A DNA stretch of 36,913 nt from Thermodesulfobacteriota bacterium (GTDB lineage: Bacteria > Desulfobacterota_D > UBA1144 > Nemesobacterales > CSP1-2), in NCBI GenBank assembly GCA_036397855.1, contig DASWID010000143.1:1-36913 (forward strand). Reading direction: 5' to 3'. Shown here in pieces: positions 7,765-16,901 of this stretch. The first letter of the stretch is position 1, and every line of letters starts with the position of its first letter. The position numbers and the translations under genes are program-made. A model generated the notes under the pieces. The model was not told the DNA's origin and did no database searches. It saw only the letters and a list, made by a program, of their open reading frames with translations.

Positions 7765-9093
7765 ATGGACATAACTAGATTAAGACAAGACGCCATAACG
7801 ATATTCAAACATGGTATTAAGGCGGTCGACCCTGCCAATACAATTAAACATAATTTAGTGGTCGAAGATAACAGATTAGATATTCAGGGGAAAATATATA
7901 ACCTGTCAGCATATGAAAACATCTTTATCATAGGCATGGGTAAAGCCTCTGCTGCAATGGCAAAAGCGATTGAAGATTTATTGGGCAACAGAATAAAGGG
8001 AGGCATAGTAAACGTTAAATACGGACACAGCGTTCCACTTAAGATTGTTAAAGCAAATGAAGCCGGCCATCCGGTGCCTGACGAGGCAGGGCTGGCAGGT
8101 ACGAATGAAATTGTACAATTACTGAGACAGACTGGAGAAAAGGACCTAGTCTTTTGCTTGATCTCTGGCGGCGGTTCAGCTCTCCTGCCCTGTCCGGCTG
8201 AGGGCATAAGCTTGGAAGACAAGCAGCACTTAACCAAAGCACTACTAGATTGTGGTGCTACCATACATGAGATCAATTGCCTTCGTAAACAGATTTCGAA
8301 AGTCAAAGGTGGGAGATTAGCAAGGCTGGCTTATCCCTCAAAATTGATCTCCTTGATCCTGTCAGACGTCATCGGAGATAATTTAGACAGTATAGCCTCT
8401 GGTCCTACTGTACCGGACAAAACTACATTCGCAGACTGCTTTCGCATACTGGAAAAATACAAAATCCATCACGAGATTCCTGACCCTGTACTTGAATATT
8501 TTGAGAAGGGACGCCGGGGAGAGGTCGAAGAATCGCCAAAAGCCGATGATCGAATATTCGTAAGAACTCAAAATATCATCATTGGAAGTAACAAACAAGC
8601 GCTAAGCGCAGCGAAGGAGCAAGCAGATAAGCTTGGATATAACAGTCTTATTCTCTCATCATTTATTGAGGGCGAAACCATAGAAGTAGCCAAAGTCCAC
8701 GCGGCAATAGCGAAAGAAATTCTGAGTACTGGAAATCCGGTTGGAAAGCCTGCATGCGTTGTATCGGGGGGCGAAACTACAGTTAAGATTAAAGGTGAAG
8801 GGTTGGGTGGTCGCAATCAAGAATTCGCATTGGCAGCGGCGATTTCAATCGACGGATTAGAAAAAGTAGTAATACTAAGTGTTGGCACGGATGGGACAGA
8901 CGGCCCTACTGAGGCTGCGGGTGCGATAGCAGACGGGTCGACTTTAAGACGATCCAAGGAGTTGGGAATGGTCGCAGAAAAATATCTCAGAGAGAATAAT
9001 TCCTACAATTTCTTCAAACCCTTAAGAGACTTGATCATTACAGGTCCCACAAATACAAACGTGATGGATTTGAGGATTATTATGGTATCATAA
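7765..9093 (+). CDS. Glycerate 2-kinase, GckA/MOFRL type
   Basis: 442 residues. Phosphorylates D-glycerate to 2-phosphoglycerate with ATP. Landmarks: GMGKAS (57-62), SGGGSALLPCP (134-144), HEINCLRKQISKVKGGRLA (168-186), SDVIGD (200-205), GGETTV (335-340), GGRNQEFALAA (348-358), GTDGTDGPTEAAGA (374-387) and GPTNTNVMD (427-435), all typical of glycerate kinase II with its C-terminal MOFRL domain. Length is normal. The gene begins 60 bases after mgtE and is followed by a glycosyltransferase and MscS, a context that suggests recycling or supply of glycerate in compatible-solute metabolism. No strong ribosome site precedes the ATG. Confidence 0.93.
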   Translation: MDITRLRQDAITIFKHGIKAVDPANTIKHNLVVEDNRLDIQGKIYNLSAYENIFIIGMGKASAAMAKAIEDLLGNRIKGGIVNVKYGHSVPLKIVKANEAGHPVPDEAGLAGTNEIVQLLRQTGEKDLVFCLISGGGSALLPCPAEGISLEDKQHLTKALLDCGATIHEINCLRKQISKVKGGRLARLAYPSKLISLILSDVIGDNLDSIASGPTVPDKTTFADCFRILEKYKIHHEIPDPVLEYFEKGRRGEVEESPKADDRIFVRTQNIIIGSNKQALSAAKEQADKLGYNSLILSSFIEGETIEVAKVHAAIAKEILSTGNPVGKPACVVSGGETTVKIKGEGLGGRNQEFALAAAISIDGLEKVVILSVGTDGTDGPTEAAGAIADGSTLRRSKELGMVAEKYLRENNSYNFFKPLRDLIITGPTNTNVMDLRIIMVS

Positions 9094-9211
9094 GAGTTTA
9101 TTCATATTCTTAAAATATTATTATTTCATCTCCCATCTAAAACTTACAAATATTTAGGGTAACTTTAATGATAATTTATATGACAACGACGAACTCAGGA
9201 GATGTTTAATA

Positions 9212-10474
9212 ATGGAATTCAAAAAATATTCTACGGCGCTTAGAGAAAACGTACACATGTGGGTAGATAAGATTAAAACCGTTGATATCTTGGTAGGTAT
9301 TCCCTGCTATAACACAGAAGATACCCTTGGTTTTGTGATTGAGCAGATTGGAAAAGGACTAGCACAATACTTTCCGAACTGTAAATCTGCAATATTTGTC
9401 AGCGATGGAGGCTCTCTTGATGACACACGCGAACATGCATACGAAGCCGCTATACCTGAAAACATTCAAAGGAGAGTTACAATTTATCGCGGGCTTCCCG
9501 GAAAGGGAACATCTTTTAGAGCAGTTTTTGAACTAGCCTTAATCCTGAAGGCCAAGGCCATAGCCGTTGTTGATGCTGACTTAAGGAGTATCACGCCGGA
9601 ATGGATAAAACTATTGGTTGAACCCGTAATCGAAAATTCTGCAGGATTCGTCGCCCCCTATTACCGCAGGCACAAGTTCGACGGAACAATAACTAATCAG
9701 ATTGTATATCCAATGACAAGGGCTCTATACGGCGTTGATGTGCGACAGCCAATCGGGGGTGATTTTGGGTTTTCACCTGAGTTGGCAGCGTTTTATGTAA
9801 AAGAAGATGTATGGGAAACAGACGTTGCCAGATTCGGGATCGACGTCTGGATGACTACATGTGCCATAAATGAAGGATTTAAGGTTGTTCAAACATATCT
9901 TGGTACCAAGGTTCACAATGCCAAGGATCCAGCAACTGACCTTGGACCGATGTTCCGCCAGGTCGTTAGTACCCTGTTATATCTGATGGCTAAATATGAG
10001 AGCAACTGGGAAAGAGATAATCCGTTTCAAGCCATACAAATTAACAACAAGAGGGATGAAGAACCACAATTAGAAGATGTCTCCGTGAGTCTTCATAATC
10101 TACATGAAGAATTCGTTGAGGGATTTAGTCACTTTAGACCGATGTATAAGGATATCCTGGATGATGAAAAGATGGATAGGCTAGAAAAGATACACGAGAG
10201 TTGGAGTAATGGAAAAGAGGAGGTATTTGATTCGGATCTCTGGAGCAAAGTACTATATGACTTCGCATACGTATATCAGCTTTGGGAAAGAAACAAACGC
10301 CGTCTTGTTGACATAATTACTCCACTATACTTTGGTCGCACTAAAAGCTACTGTCAGCAGGTAATGAAAATGGACAGCGATGAGGCCGAAGAAGTCGTAC
10401 AGGAGCAGGCCAGGATTTTTGAGCACAATAAGCCTTATCTACTTAAACGATTCTCACTATGGGAAGAAGAGTGA
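9212..10474 (+). CDS. GT-A fold glycosyltransferase, glucosyl/mannosyl-glycerate synthase-like
   Basis: 420 residues from ATG at 9212. The N-terminal half is a Rossmann-like GT-A domain: VDILVGIPCYNTEDTLGFVI (24-43), FVSDGGSLDDT (62-72), the metal-binding DxD in VVDADLRS (119-126), and PIGGDFGFSPE (180-190). The second half is alpha-helical and acidic, as in retaining enzymes that glucosylate or mannosylate 3-phosphoglycerate or glycerate (GT81, GT78). Donor and acceptor are not provable from sequence; the adjacent glycerate kinase and MscS channel favour a glycerate-based osmolyte. No membrane segment. A broken paralogue of its N-terminus lies at 12310-12629. Confidence 0.75.
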   Translation: MEFKKYSTALRENVHMWVDKIKTVDILVGIPCYNTEDTLGFVIEQIGKGLAQYFPNCKSAIFVSDGGSLDDTREHAYEAAIPENIQRRVTIYRGLPGKGTSFRAVFELALILKAKAIAVVDADLRSITPEWIKLLVEPVIENSAGFVAPYYRRHKFDGTITNQIVYPMTRALYGVDVRQPIGGDFGFSPELAAFYVKEDVWETDVARFGIDVWMTTCAINEGFKVVQTYLGTKVHNAKDPATDLGPMFRQVVSTLLYLMAKYESNWERDNPFQAIQINNKRDEEPQLEDVSVSLHNLHEEFVEGFSHFRPMYKDILDDEKMDRLEKIHESWSNGKEEVFDSDLWSKVLYDFAYVYQLWERNKRRLVDIITPLYFGRTKSYCQQVMKMDSDEAEEVVQEQARIFEHNKPYLLKRFSLWEEE

Positions 10475-10715
10475 GAACTGAACCAAGAAAGACTCATATT
10501 CTTACAAACATCACAGAAATTTTCTCCTTTTTTGCGTTTCTCGGTTTTGCTTGAACGTTTCAGAACTTTCTCGTATAGGTTATAATAAAACTACACTGTA
10601 CAAGCTACCCTTAAAGAACAATCCAAGTAAATGGACTTCTCATATTAAGAATAAGTAATTTTTATCCAGAATTATCTGAGTAACCTTAAAAAATTTTCAA
10701 AAGGGGGTAAATACA

Positions 10716-11642
10716 ATGAGTAATGTTACATCAAAGTTTCTAAATCCAGCTTTTTTAGACCAATTCATCGCCTGGTCTATGACCTCAGGCACCAGGATCG
10801 TTTTAATTATAATAGGTGCTTTTTTAGTTCTGAAATTTTCTTACATCATAATTGGAAGAATTGAGAAACTAATAGCAGGTCGTGAAAGAGAATTCATAGC
10901 CGCAATTGAAACGGAAAAAAGGTTGAATACCCTTTGCAACTTATTGAGGAAAGTAGTCCTTATTGTTGTGCTGTTAACTTCGATCATGATGATTCTTAAA
11001 GAAGTAGGAATGGATATAGCACCGATCATAGCAGGCGCCGGTATTGTGGGCCTTGCAGTTGGTTTTGGAGCACAGAATCTTGTGCGGGACATTATAAGTG
11101 GTTTCTTTATCCTTTCGGAAAATCAGATTCGGGTTGGCGACGTGGGGATAATCAATGGAACAGGTGGACTGGTAGAAGAGATTAACCTAAGGACAATTGT
11201 GATTAGAGACTTAGAGGGAACGGTACATATTTTCCCCAACGGTACTATAGAGACATTATCCAACAGAAGTAAGGGGTGGTCCCGCTATGTAGTCGACGTG
11301 GGTGTCGCATACAAGGAGAATGTGGATGACGTAATGAAGGTGTTAAACGAAATTGGAGAGAGGTTATCTAAGGATGAACACTTTGGACCACTTATATTGG
11401 AACCACTTCAAATTCTTGGAGTCGATGACTTTGGTGATTCAGAAGTGACGATCAAATGTATGATTAAGACACTACCATTGAAACAGTGGGACGTAGGTAG
11501 GGAACTCAGAAGGAGAATTAAGAACACCTTTGACGAAATGGGTATCGAGATTCCTTTCCCGCATTTAAGTCTCTATTTCGGTGAAGCAAGTAAGCCGTTT
11601 AATTTAAATGTAAATCAGACCGATGCATCTAAAGCAGCTTGA
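10716..11642 (+). CDS. Small-conductance mechanosensitive channel, MscS family
   Basis: 308 residues from ATG at 10716, preceded by AAAGGGGG at about nine bases. Membrane helices at about 25-46 and 76-95, then the pore helix IIAGAGIVGLAVGFGAQNLV (104-123), which has the Gly/Ala packing pattern of MscS TM3, and NLVRDIISGFFILSENQI leading to the beta domain (GDVGIINGTGGLVEEINLRT). The C-terminal alpha/beta domain ends near 280. It opens on hypo-osmotic shock to release small solutes. Located after glycerate kinase and glycosyltransferase genes with a 241-base gap, so it likely has its own promoter but a related osmotic role. Confidence 0.93.
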   Translation: MSNVTSKFLNPAFLDQFIAWSMTSGTRIVLIIIGAFLVLKFSYIIIGRIEKLIAGREREFIAAIETEKRLNTLCNLLRKVVLIVVLLTSIMMILKEVGMDIAPIIAGAGIVGLAVGFGAQNLVRDIISGFFILSENQIRVGDVGIINGTGGLVEEINLRTIVIRDLEGTVHIFPNGTIETLSNRSKGWSRYVVDVGVAYKENVDDVMKVLNEIGERLSKDEHFGPLILEPLQILGVDDFGDSEVTIKCMIKTLPLKQWDVGRELRRRIKNTFDEMGIEIPFPHLSLYFGEASKPFNLNVNQTDASKAA

Positions 11643-11913
11643 ATTGATAAGCTGTCGGGCATAGCATCTCGATTCTAGAATTACTAATCATGTGGCGATC
11701 GAAGTTGAATTCACGTGTTAAGACCCCTAATAACTCATTTGCTCTATAGTCTGGAATATTCCCTGAAACAATAATATAGATACAAAATAGATAAGAAAAA
11801 TTCTTGATCGATACTTTAAATAGAGCACTGAATGGATTCTTGGCGCAGCCCGGGGAAATCTTATGAATTCATTATTCAAAATGCGTTGCATGTAATTGGA
11901 GAATTTGCAGAAT
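11643..11913. other. Intergenic region without recognised features
   Basis: About 270 AT-rich bases between the mscS stop and the end of the convergent 65-codon frame. No convincing terminator hairpin, RNA or frame found. Confidence 0.5.
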
Positions 11914-12111
11914 TCAATCGAAGTTCACTGAGCTATAATGCTCTCCGTTGACAAACAGATTTACCGTGCCGAAAATCCCCTTTTGTGCATTGACTAACCC
12001 AACAATTACATCACCCAAATCGGAAGCGAGTTTATTTAATAACGATTCATCAATGCCACCATCAAGATCCTCTTCAACATCCATTGTTAAGTTTATTGTC
12101 AGCTTAGGCAA
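11914..12111 (-). CDS. Small hypothetical protein, TTG start
   Basis: 65 residues (MPKLTINLTMDVEEDLDGG... to ...VNLFVNGEHYSSVNFD). The TTG at 12111 sits five bases after GGGAGG on the minus strand, a ribosome site much better than chance. The pattern of short alternating beta strands around one helix (ESLLNKLASDLGDVIVGLV) and the acidic composition look like a compact folded domain. No family recognised. A 68-codon frame on the opposite strand has no comparable ribosome site. It stands alone. Confidence 0.5.
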   Translation of the reverse strand: MPKLTINLTMDVEEDLDGGIDESLLNKLASDLGDVIVGLVNAQKGIFGTVNLFVNGEHYSSVNFD

Positions 12112-12309
12112 GCTAACCTCCCTACTAGAAGATTTTATCTTGCTTTATTCTTAGATTACCCATGACTAAAAATCAAATAAAACTCACAAACATGACTTAG
12201 TTCTTAAGAGCCTTACACAAAAAGTACTGATGAAGCTTACAGGCAAAAGTTTAATCTTTTCAAAATTCAGAATTAAAGTAAAATTCTAAACCAATAATGC
12301 AATATGACA

Positions 12310-12629
12310 ATGGTTGACAAAGTAATTGGTATTGCGGAGAAAGCATATTAAAAAAAACCTTAACCATTTTTGATGTTAACCCAGAAGTCAAAAGTCAGGT
12401 AGAACAAATTGAACAAGCAGATATAGTGATCGGGATTCCGAGCTTCAGCAATGAACACGGCATAAGCCATGTGGTTAGTGCATCAGAATTTGGCCTTGCA
12501 AAATATTTCCCAAATTTCGGACGAGTCCTGCTCCTATCTGTTGTATCAGTTCCAACTGGGTGGAATCCAGAAAATCCTCTAAAACAATTAGTGGATACAC
12601 AAGCTACTCTTCGTGAAGACCTTAACTGA
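12310..12629 (+). pseudogene. Remnant of a paralogous GT-A glycosyltransferase
   Basis: ATG at 12310 reads MVDKVIGIAEKAY and then stops; from an eight-A run at 12350-12357 the next frame continues KKTLTIFDVNPEVKSQVEQ, then ADIVIGIPSFSNEHGISHVV and GLAKYFPNFGRVLLL, and ends at 12627-12629. The second part aligns with the N-terminus of the intact glycosyltransferase (VDILVGIPCYNTEDTLGFVI ... GLAQYFPN). The sugar-nucleotide DGGS motif and everything after it are missing or scrambled. So this is a homologue broken by an A-run frameshift and a large 3' deletion. A GTG at 12426 could start a 67-residue stump, which I do not regard as a gene. Confidence 0.75.
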
Positions 12630-12786
12630 ATAATATGGGAAAGGATCTAACCATATCCAATTTGTTAATGAAGACTGATAACTTTTTCGAACCTGTCGTA
12701 TTGATGCTTCACCTTACATAAATTATCTATATTTCTTTGAACTTCTAAACGCTTTAACATAACGATTTAACTCGTAGTTACATAAA

Positions 12787-13938
12787 TCACATTAATTTAT
12801 CCAACTCAGAAAAAAACCTCAGAATCTCATCCTCTGTATTATAGAAATGGGGTGCCACTCGAATCGCCCCACTCCTAACATTAACCAATATGCCAAGAGC
12901 CCTTAATCTATCTTTAACACCAATAGGATCAAACTTCCCCATGATAGAATTAATCCCAGCCCTATACTTTCTGTCCATTGGGGACTTCATTTCCAATCCC
13001 CTCTTTTCCGATTCCTCGAATATTATATCTCCAAGGTCAAGTATCCTTTCGCTGATCCTGTCAATCCCGACTTCAAGGAGTAGATCAACCGCCGCACCCA
13101 GAGCCATGATTCCCATAACATTGAGTGAGCCTTCTTCAAATTTAAGCGAATTGGTTTTGAGTCGAAAGTCTATATGATCGTAATCGTTCTCATTTACAAC
13201 ACTCTTCCACCCTATAAGAGAAGGTTTTAAGAGCTCGGCAAGTTCATGTCGGCAATAAAATATCCCGGCCCCCTCTGGGCCGAGTAGCCACTTGTGTCCG
13301 TCTGACGCAAGAAAATCAATTCCTAACTCCCTCACATTCATTGGAACCATTCCTAAGCTCTGAATCGCGTCTACAAAAAGTAAAACCTTTTTCCTCCTAC
13401 ACAGTTCACCCAACCTTTCCAAATCAACCCTAAATCCATTAGAAAACTGCACTGAGCTAATAGAAAGGAGTCTCGTATTCGTATCTATCATTTTCTCAAT
13501 ATCATCCATATGAATCATATTTCCCCTTGCAGGAATAAACTTCACCTTAACGCCCCTTCTCTCTAGATTCAGCCACGGATAAATGTTAGAGGGAAACTCT
13601 TTTTCAAAAACCATAACGTTATCACCCTCCCTCCAATCAAGCCCTTCAGCAACTAATGAAATACCATGAGAGGTATTTTTGATGAATGCAATTTCCTCTT
13701 TCTCAGAACCAACTAACTCGGCACAGTTTCCCCTGATTTCCTCGACCCTATCCATCCAGTAACTATATTTAAAAAAAGCTGACTCGGTCGCTTCTGTTAA
13801 GAATTTTTCTACGGTATCCTTGACCCTTTTTGACAGTGGCGCAACTGCGGCATGGTCGAGATAAATGAATTTTTTCGTTACGGGAAATTCAACCCTGTAG
13901 GTGGCAAGAGAACTTTTTTTTAAGCTAATCTCAGCCAT
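12787..13938 (-). CDS. Aminotransferase class V family PLP enzyme
   Basis: 383 residues from ATG at 13938; a TTG two codons upstream is possible but neither start has a clear ribosome site. Fold-type I PLP landmarks: YLDHAAVAPLSKRV (27-40), NTSHGI (88-93), the pyridine-binding Asp190 in FVDAIQS, and the Schiff-base Lys216 in ASDGHKWLLGPEGAG. Overall most like the cysteine desulfurase / isopenicillin-N-epimerase-like branch (CsdB-type annotation). The C-terminal Cys loop of true cysteine desulfurases is not obvious, so sulfur transfer is uncertain despite the MoeB-rhodanese gene 1 kb away. Transcribed divergently from the DUF4159 gene. Confidence 0.85.
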   Translation of the reverse strand: MAEISLKKSSLATYRVEFPVTKKFIYLDHAAVAPLSKRVKDTVEKFLTEATESAFFKYSYWMDRVEEIRGNCAELVGSEKEEIAFIKNTSHGISLVAEGLDWREGDNVMVFEKEFPSNIYPWLNLERRGVKVKFIPARGNMIHMDDIEKMIDTNTRLLSISSVQFSNGFRVDLERLGELCRRKKVLLFVDAIQSLGMVPMNVRELGIDFLASDGHKWLLGPEGAGIFYCRHELAELLKPSLIGWKSVVNENDYDHIDFRLKTNSLKFEEGSLNVMGIMALGAAVDLLLEVGIDRISERILDLGDIIFEESEKRGLEMKSPMDRKYRAGINSIMGKFDPIGVKDRLRALGILVNVRSGAIRVAPHFYNTEDEILRFFSELDKLM

Positions 13939-14059
13939 TGGCAACTAAGTTAACCAATACCCCTCGATTTATCAAATACTTAAGTTCGGATGATTCCTAC
14001 CCGCATCATGGTAGGTTTCGCTTGACACCCAGAGGCCAAAGCATCAATATTAAACAATA

Positions 14060-14821
14060 GTGATAACACGAAGGGAATTCTTGAATCTCTTTCTCACGGG
14101 AGGCCTTTTATCAATAAATTTGCCTCTAAGTGCTACATATAGAGCATCCGAATTCTATTTTGCACAGGTAAAGTACAATGGCGAATGGGATCCCAGGCCC
14201 AGGGCATACAGGAGGCTTATGTCTACACTTGATTTAAGAACAAGTGTTAAAGCCTCTTTCCAAAAAAAGGAAATAGAGATCGATTCACCAGACCTTTTCC
14301 TTTACCCCTTTCTTTATTTAGCGGGAAGGGGCTCTTTTGAACCATTTTCTGAACCCGAAATAAAAAGAATCCGAAAATTTTTGACACTTGGAGGGACCTT
14401 ACTGATCGATGACGTATCAGGCGAAGAAAATTCACCTTTTGATAACCAGATTCGTTCAGAAACAGATAGGATTTTCCCAGAATATTCACTCGAAAGAATT
14501 CCAAGGGACCATGTCTTATACAAATCCTTTTACCTTCTCCCCGTGCCAAGTGGCCGGAGAATAATTAAACCCTATCTCGAGGGAATAACATTTGAAGATG
14601 AAGAGAGAACCTCATTAATCTACTCGCGGAATGACTTGGGTGGTGCATGGTCTGAAGATGAATTCGGCAGGTGGCAGTATGAATGTATTCCCGGGGGAGA
14701 ATCTCAAAGAGAGCTTGCTTTCAGAACGGGTATAAACATCATAATTTACGCGCTCACCGGCAACTACAAGAAGGATCAAATACATGCCCCGTTCATAAAT
14801 CGTAGACAGATGAATCTATAA
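14060..14821 (+). CDS. DUF4159 domain protein with twin-arginine-like leader
   Basis: 253 residues from GTG at 14060. The N-terminus TRREFLNLFLTGGLLSINLPLSA is a Tat-type signal (RR followed by a short hydrophobic stretch), so the product is probably exported folded. The mature part begins FYFAQVKYNGEWDPRPRAYRRLMSTL and has DLFLYPFLYLAGRGSFEPFSEPEIKRIRKFLTLGG, GTLLIDD and RIFPEYSLERIPRDHVLY, the layout of DUF4159, a glutamine-amidotransferase-like fold without the catalytic Cys. Such genes often accompany MoxR/BatA clusters; none is here. Function unknown. Confidence 0.8.
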   Translation: MITRREFLNLFLTGGLLSINLPLSATYRASEFYFAQVKYNGEWDPRPRAYRRLMSTLDLRTSVKASFQKKEIEIDSPDLFLYPFLYLAGRGSFEPFSEPEIKRIRKFLTLGGTLLIDDVSGEENSPFDNQIRSETDRIFPEYSLERIPRDHVLYKSFYLLPVPSGRRIIKPYLEGITFEDEERTSLIYSRNDLGGAWSEDEFGRWQYECIPGGESQRELAFRTGINIIIYALTGNYKKDQIHAPFINRRQMNL

Positions 14822-14954
14822 CCCCCCCTTATGAATCGGAATAGATATTGAGGATCGGTTCAGCAGCTAAAATCAAAAATTGAATTTGAAATTTTAATGT
14901 TTGTGTTATATTTTATTGATCCTCAAAATGATTAAAAACGGATGGTATTAGTCG

Positions 14955-16106
14955 ATGAATCTCACTAACGAACAAGTTAGTCGCTACAGCAGACATTTGA
15001 TAATGCCTGAGGTAGGAGTTGAAGGCCAGGAGAAACTGGTTGAGTCCAAGGTTCTGTGTATAGGAGCCGGAGGTCTTGGTTCCCCTCTAGCATTATATTT
15101 AGCCGCGGCCGGAGTTGGCAAACTGGGAATCCTTGATTTTGATGTAGTGGATTTTAGCAACCTTCAAAGACAGATCATACATAGTGAAAAAAACATTGGT
15201 AAGCTAAAGGTCGAATCTGCAAAAGAAAGACTCATTGAGCTTAATTCAGACATCAGCGTTCATACTTACAACACAATGTTAACATCCGGTAATGCAATGG
15301 AAATAATTAAAGATTACGATGTCATCATCGATGGAACAGATAACTTTGCTACGCGTTACTTGGTCAATGACGCATGCGTACTCCTGGGAAAACCAAATGT
15401 CTATGGAAGCATTTTCAGATTCGAAGGTCAGGTGAGCGTATTCGATGCCAAGAGAGGGCCATGCTATAGATGCCTTTACCCTGAGCCCCCTCCGCCGGGG
15501 ATGGTACCAAGCTGTGCAGAAGGTGGAGTATTAGGCATCCTTCCGGGTATTATAGGGACTATGCAAGCCGCTGAAGCGATCAAGCTTATTATCGGTAAAG
15601 GTCAACCTTTGATTGGAAAGCTTCTTTTCTTAGATGTAATGGAGATGAAAATTAGGGAGTTAAAACTCAGAAAGGATTCAAGTTGCCCTATTTGCGGTAA
15701 GAATCCGACAATAACAAAGCTCATCGATTATGAGGAATTTTGCGGAATTGGACGCGGGGACCCCGAGTTATTAGGAGATGTATCTGACATTGAGATTACG
15801 GTCGATGAATTTAGGTACATTCTATCAAATAAAAGCAACAATTTAGTGATACTGGATGTGAGGGAACCCCATGAGTATGAAATATGCAAGATAGGCGGTT
15901 CTAAATTAATACCATTGGGTGACTTACCATCTAGGATAAATGAACTTGACACAGCCGATGATATCATAGTTCATTGCCATCATGGTATGAGAAGCCTTCA
16001 GGCAACCAGGTTTCTGAGGCACATGGGTTTCAAGAGGGTAAAAAATCTGGGTGGTGGCATCGATGCATGGGCAGAAAAGCACGAGCCCTCCATGCCCAGA
16101 TATTGA
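14955..16106 (+). CDS. moeB: MoeB/ThiF adenylyltransferase fused to a rhodanese domain
   Basis: 383 residues. N-terminal E1-like domain: nucleotide loop GAGGLGSP (38-45), DFSNLQRQ (66-73), and DGTDNFATRY (126-135). Zinc pairs C170-C173 and C244-C247; the conserved Cys187 in SCAEGG. C-terminal rhodanese domain (about 280-380) with the active-site Cys341 in VHCHHGMRS. It adenylates the C-terminal Gly-Gly of a ubiquitin-like sulfur carrier (MoaD, ThiS or a CysO-like protein) and the rhodanese half can deliver sulfur to form the thiocarboxylate. No carrier protein gene is adjacent, so the pathway (molybdopterin, thiamine, cysteine) is undecided. Confidence 0.9.
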   Translation: MNLTNEQVSRYSRHLIMPEVGVEGQEKLVESKVLCIGAGGLGSPLALYLAAAGVGKLGILDFDVVDFSNLQRQIIHSEKNIGKLKVESAKERLIELNSDISVHTYNTMLTSGNAMEIIKDYDVIIDGTDNFATRYLVNDACVLLGKPNVYGSIFRFEGQVSVFDAKRGPCYRCLYPEPPPPGMVPSCAEGGVLGILPGIIGTMQAAEAIKLIIGKGQPLIGKLLFLDVMEMKIRELKLRKDSSCPICGKNPTITKLIDYEEFCGIGRGDPELLGDVSDIEITVDEFRYILSNKSNNLVILDVREPHEYEICKIGGSKLIPLGDLPSRINELDTADDIIVHCHHGMRSLQATRFLRHMGFKRVKNLGGGIDAWAEKHEPSMPRY

Positions 16107-16166
16107 GCGGTTATCTAACTTATTTCTTCAATCAACCAATAATTGCTGAGACACGAAGTCTAAGGA

Positions 16167-16194
16167 GTAGGGGCGTACAATTGAATGCCCCTAC
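16167..16194 (+). repeat. Palindromic hairpin downstream of moeB
   Basis: GTAGGGGC and GCCCCTAC flank a 12-base AT-rich loop: a perfect 8-bp stem. There is no T-run, so it may be a repeat family or an imperfect terminator for moeB. Confidence 0.6.
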
Positions 16195-16219
16195 TACATT
16201 CGGGCATCACGTTTAGGAC

Positions 16220-16304
16220 TGGGCAGGAAGGGAGTCGAACCCTTACGGGCGCAATGCCCAACGGCTTTTGAGGCCGTCGCGTCTGCCGGTTTCGCCACCT
16301 GCCC
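16220..16304 (-). tRNA. tRNA-Leu (anticodon CAA)
   Basis: On the minus strand the acceptor GGGCAGG (16304-16298) pairs with CCTGCCC near the 3' end, followed by discriminator A. The anticodon stem ACGGC/GCCGT encloses loop CTCAAAA, giving anticodon CAA, which reads UUG. A long variable arm (TGGGCATTGCGCCCG) and GGTTCGACTCC in the T arm confirm a class II tRNA-Leu. No CCA is encoded. Confidence 0.95.
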
Positions 16305-16317
16305 CGCACTACGGGTT

Positions 16318-16347
16318 ATATTATCCCAACTACGCTTTAATAATCAA
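16318..16347 (-). promoter_or_regulatory. Likely sigma-70 promoter for tRNA-Leu
   Basis: Minus-strand TTGATT (16347-16342), an 18-base spacer, and TAATAT (16323-16318), 14 bases before the mature 5' end. Good match to a housekeeping promoter. Confidence 0.5.
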
Positions 16348-16551
16348 GTTCTAGATGTGAAAATTAGCGTCATAACCTTCGGAAATTCGTATCATTAAAA
16401 TTTGACTGATAGATGTTGACCGTGATGGGAACTTTTACATCGACAATTAAATAATAGATATTACACGCTGAGTATTAAACCCCAAGAATCTTAAACTTAT
16501 ACCTCATTCCATATGGTATGCAATAAACTCACTTTATTGAAAAAAAACTGA

Positions 16552-16580
16552 TTGACAAATGATTTAAACTGTGAGATATT
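16552..16580 (+). promoter_or_regulatory. Likely sigma-70 promoter for the cold-shock gene
   Basis: TTGACA (16552-16557), 17-base spacer, GATATT (16575-16580). The leader of about 25 bases then reaches AGGAGGTG at 16597-16604. Between 16348 and this promoter no other feature is seen. Confidence 0.55.
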
Positions 16581-16611
16581 AAAAGCACGTTTAGCTAGGA
16601 GGTGTTTTCAT

Positions 16612-16830
16612 TTGTTAAAGGGTAAAGTAAAATGGTTTAATAGCTCTAAGGGCTACGGATTCTTAGAGCCAGATGATGGGGGCAAAGATGTGTTTGTCCA
16701 TTACAGCGTTATTGAAGGACAGGGATACAAAGTCCTTTCGGATGGTGAAGTTGTAGAGTACGAAGCCGTCGAGGGCCCAAAAGGACCTCAGGCTAGCAAG
16801 GTCGTCAGGACAAACAGTAACCAACAATAA
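16612..16830 (+). CDS. Cold-shock domain protein, CspA family
   Basis: 72 residues from TTG at 16612, chosen because a near-perfect ribosome site AGGAGGTG lies seven bases upstream and family members begin right at (M)xKGxVKWFN. The frame is open further upstream to 16552 but that segment is leader. RNP1 KGYGFLEP and RNP2 DVFVHYS are present, with the aromatic residues that stack on single-stranded RNA or DNA. It acts as an RNA chaperone in cold or stationary phase. A single-gene unit. Confidence 0.93.
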   Translation: MLKGKVKWFNSSKGYGFLEPDDGGKDVFVHYSVIEGQGYKVLSDGEVVEYEAVEGPKGPQASKVVRTNSNQQ

Positions 16831-16901
16831 CTTTTCACGTTAAATACTGACGTAATTAAATAATGCTCTGATTAGTTATTTGTGAGAAAGATTCTAGATC
16901 C

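Noticed and set aside
12426-12629. Independent 67-residue gene with GTG start
   Set aside because: Sequence upstream in the same frame is homologous too, and the whole is a fragment of a longer glycosyltransferase.
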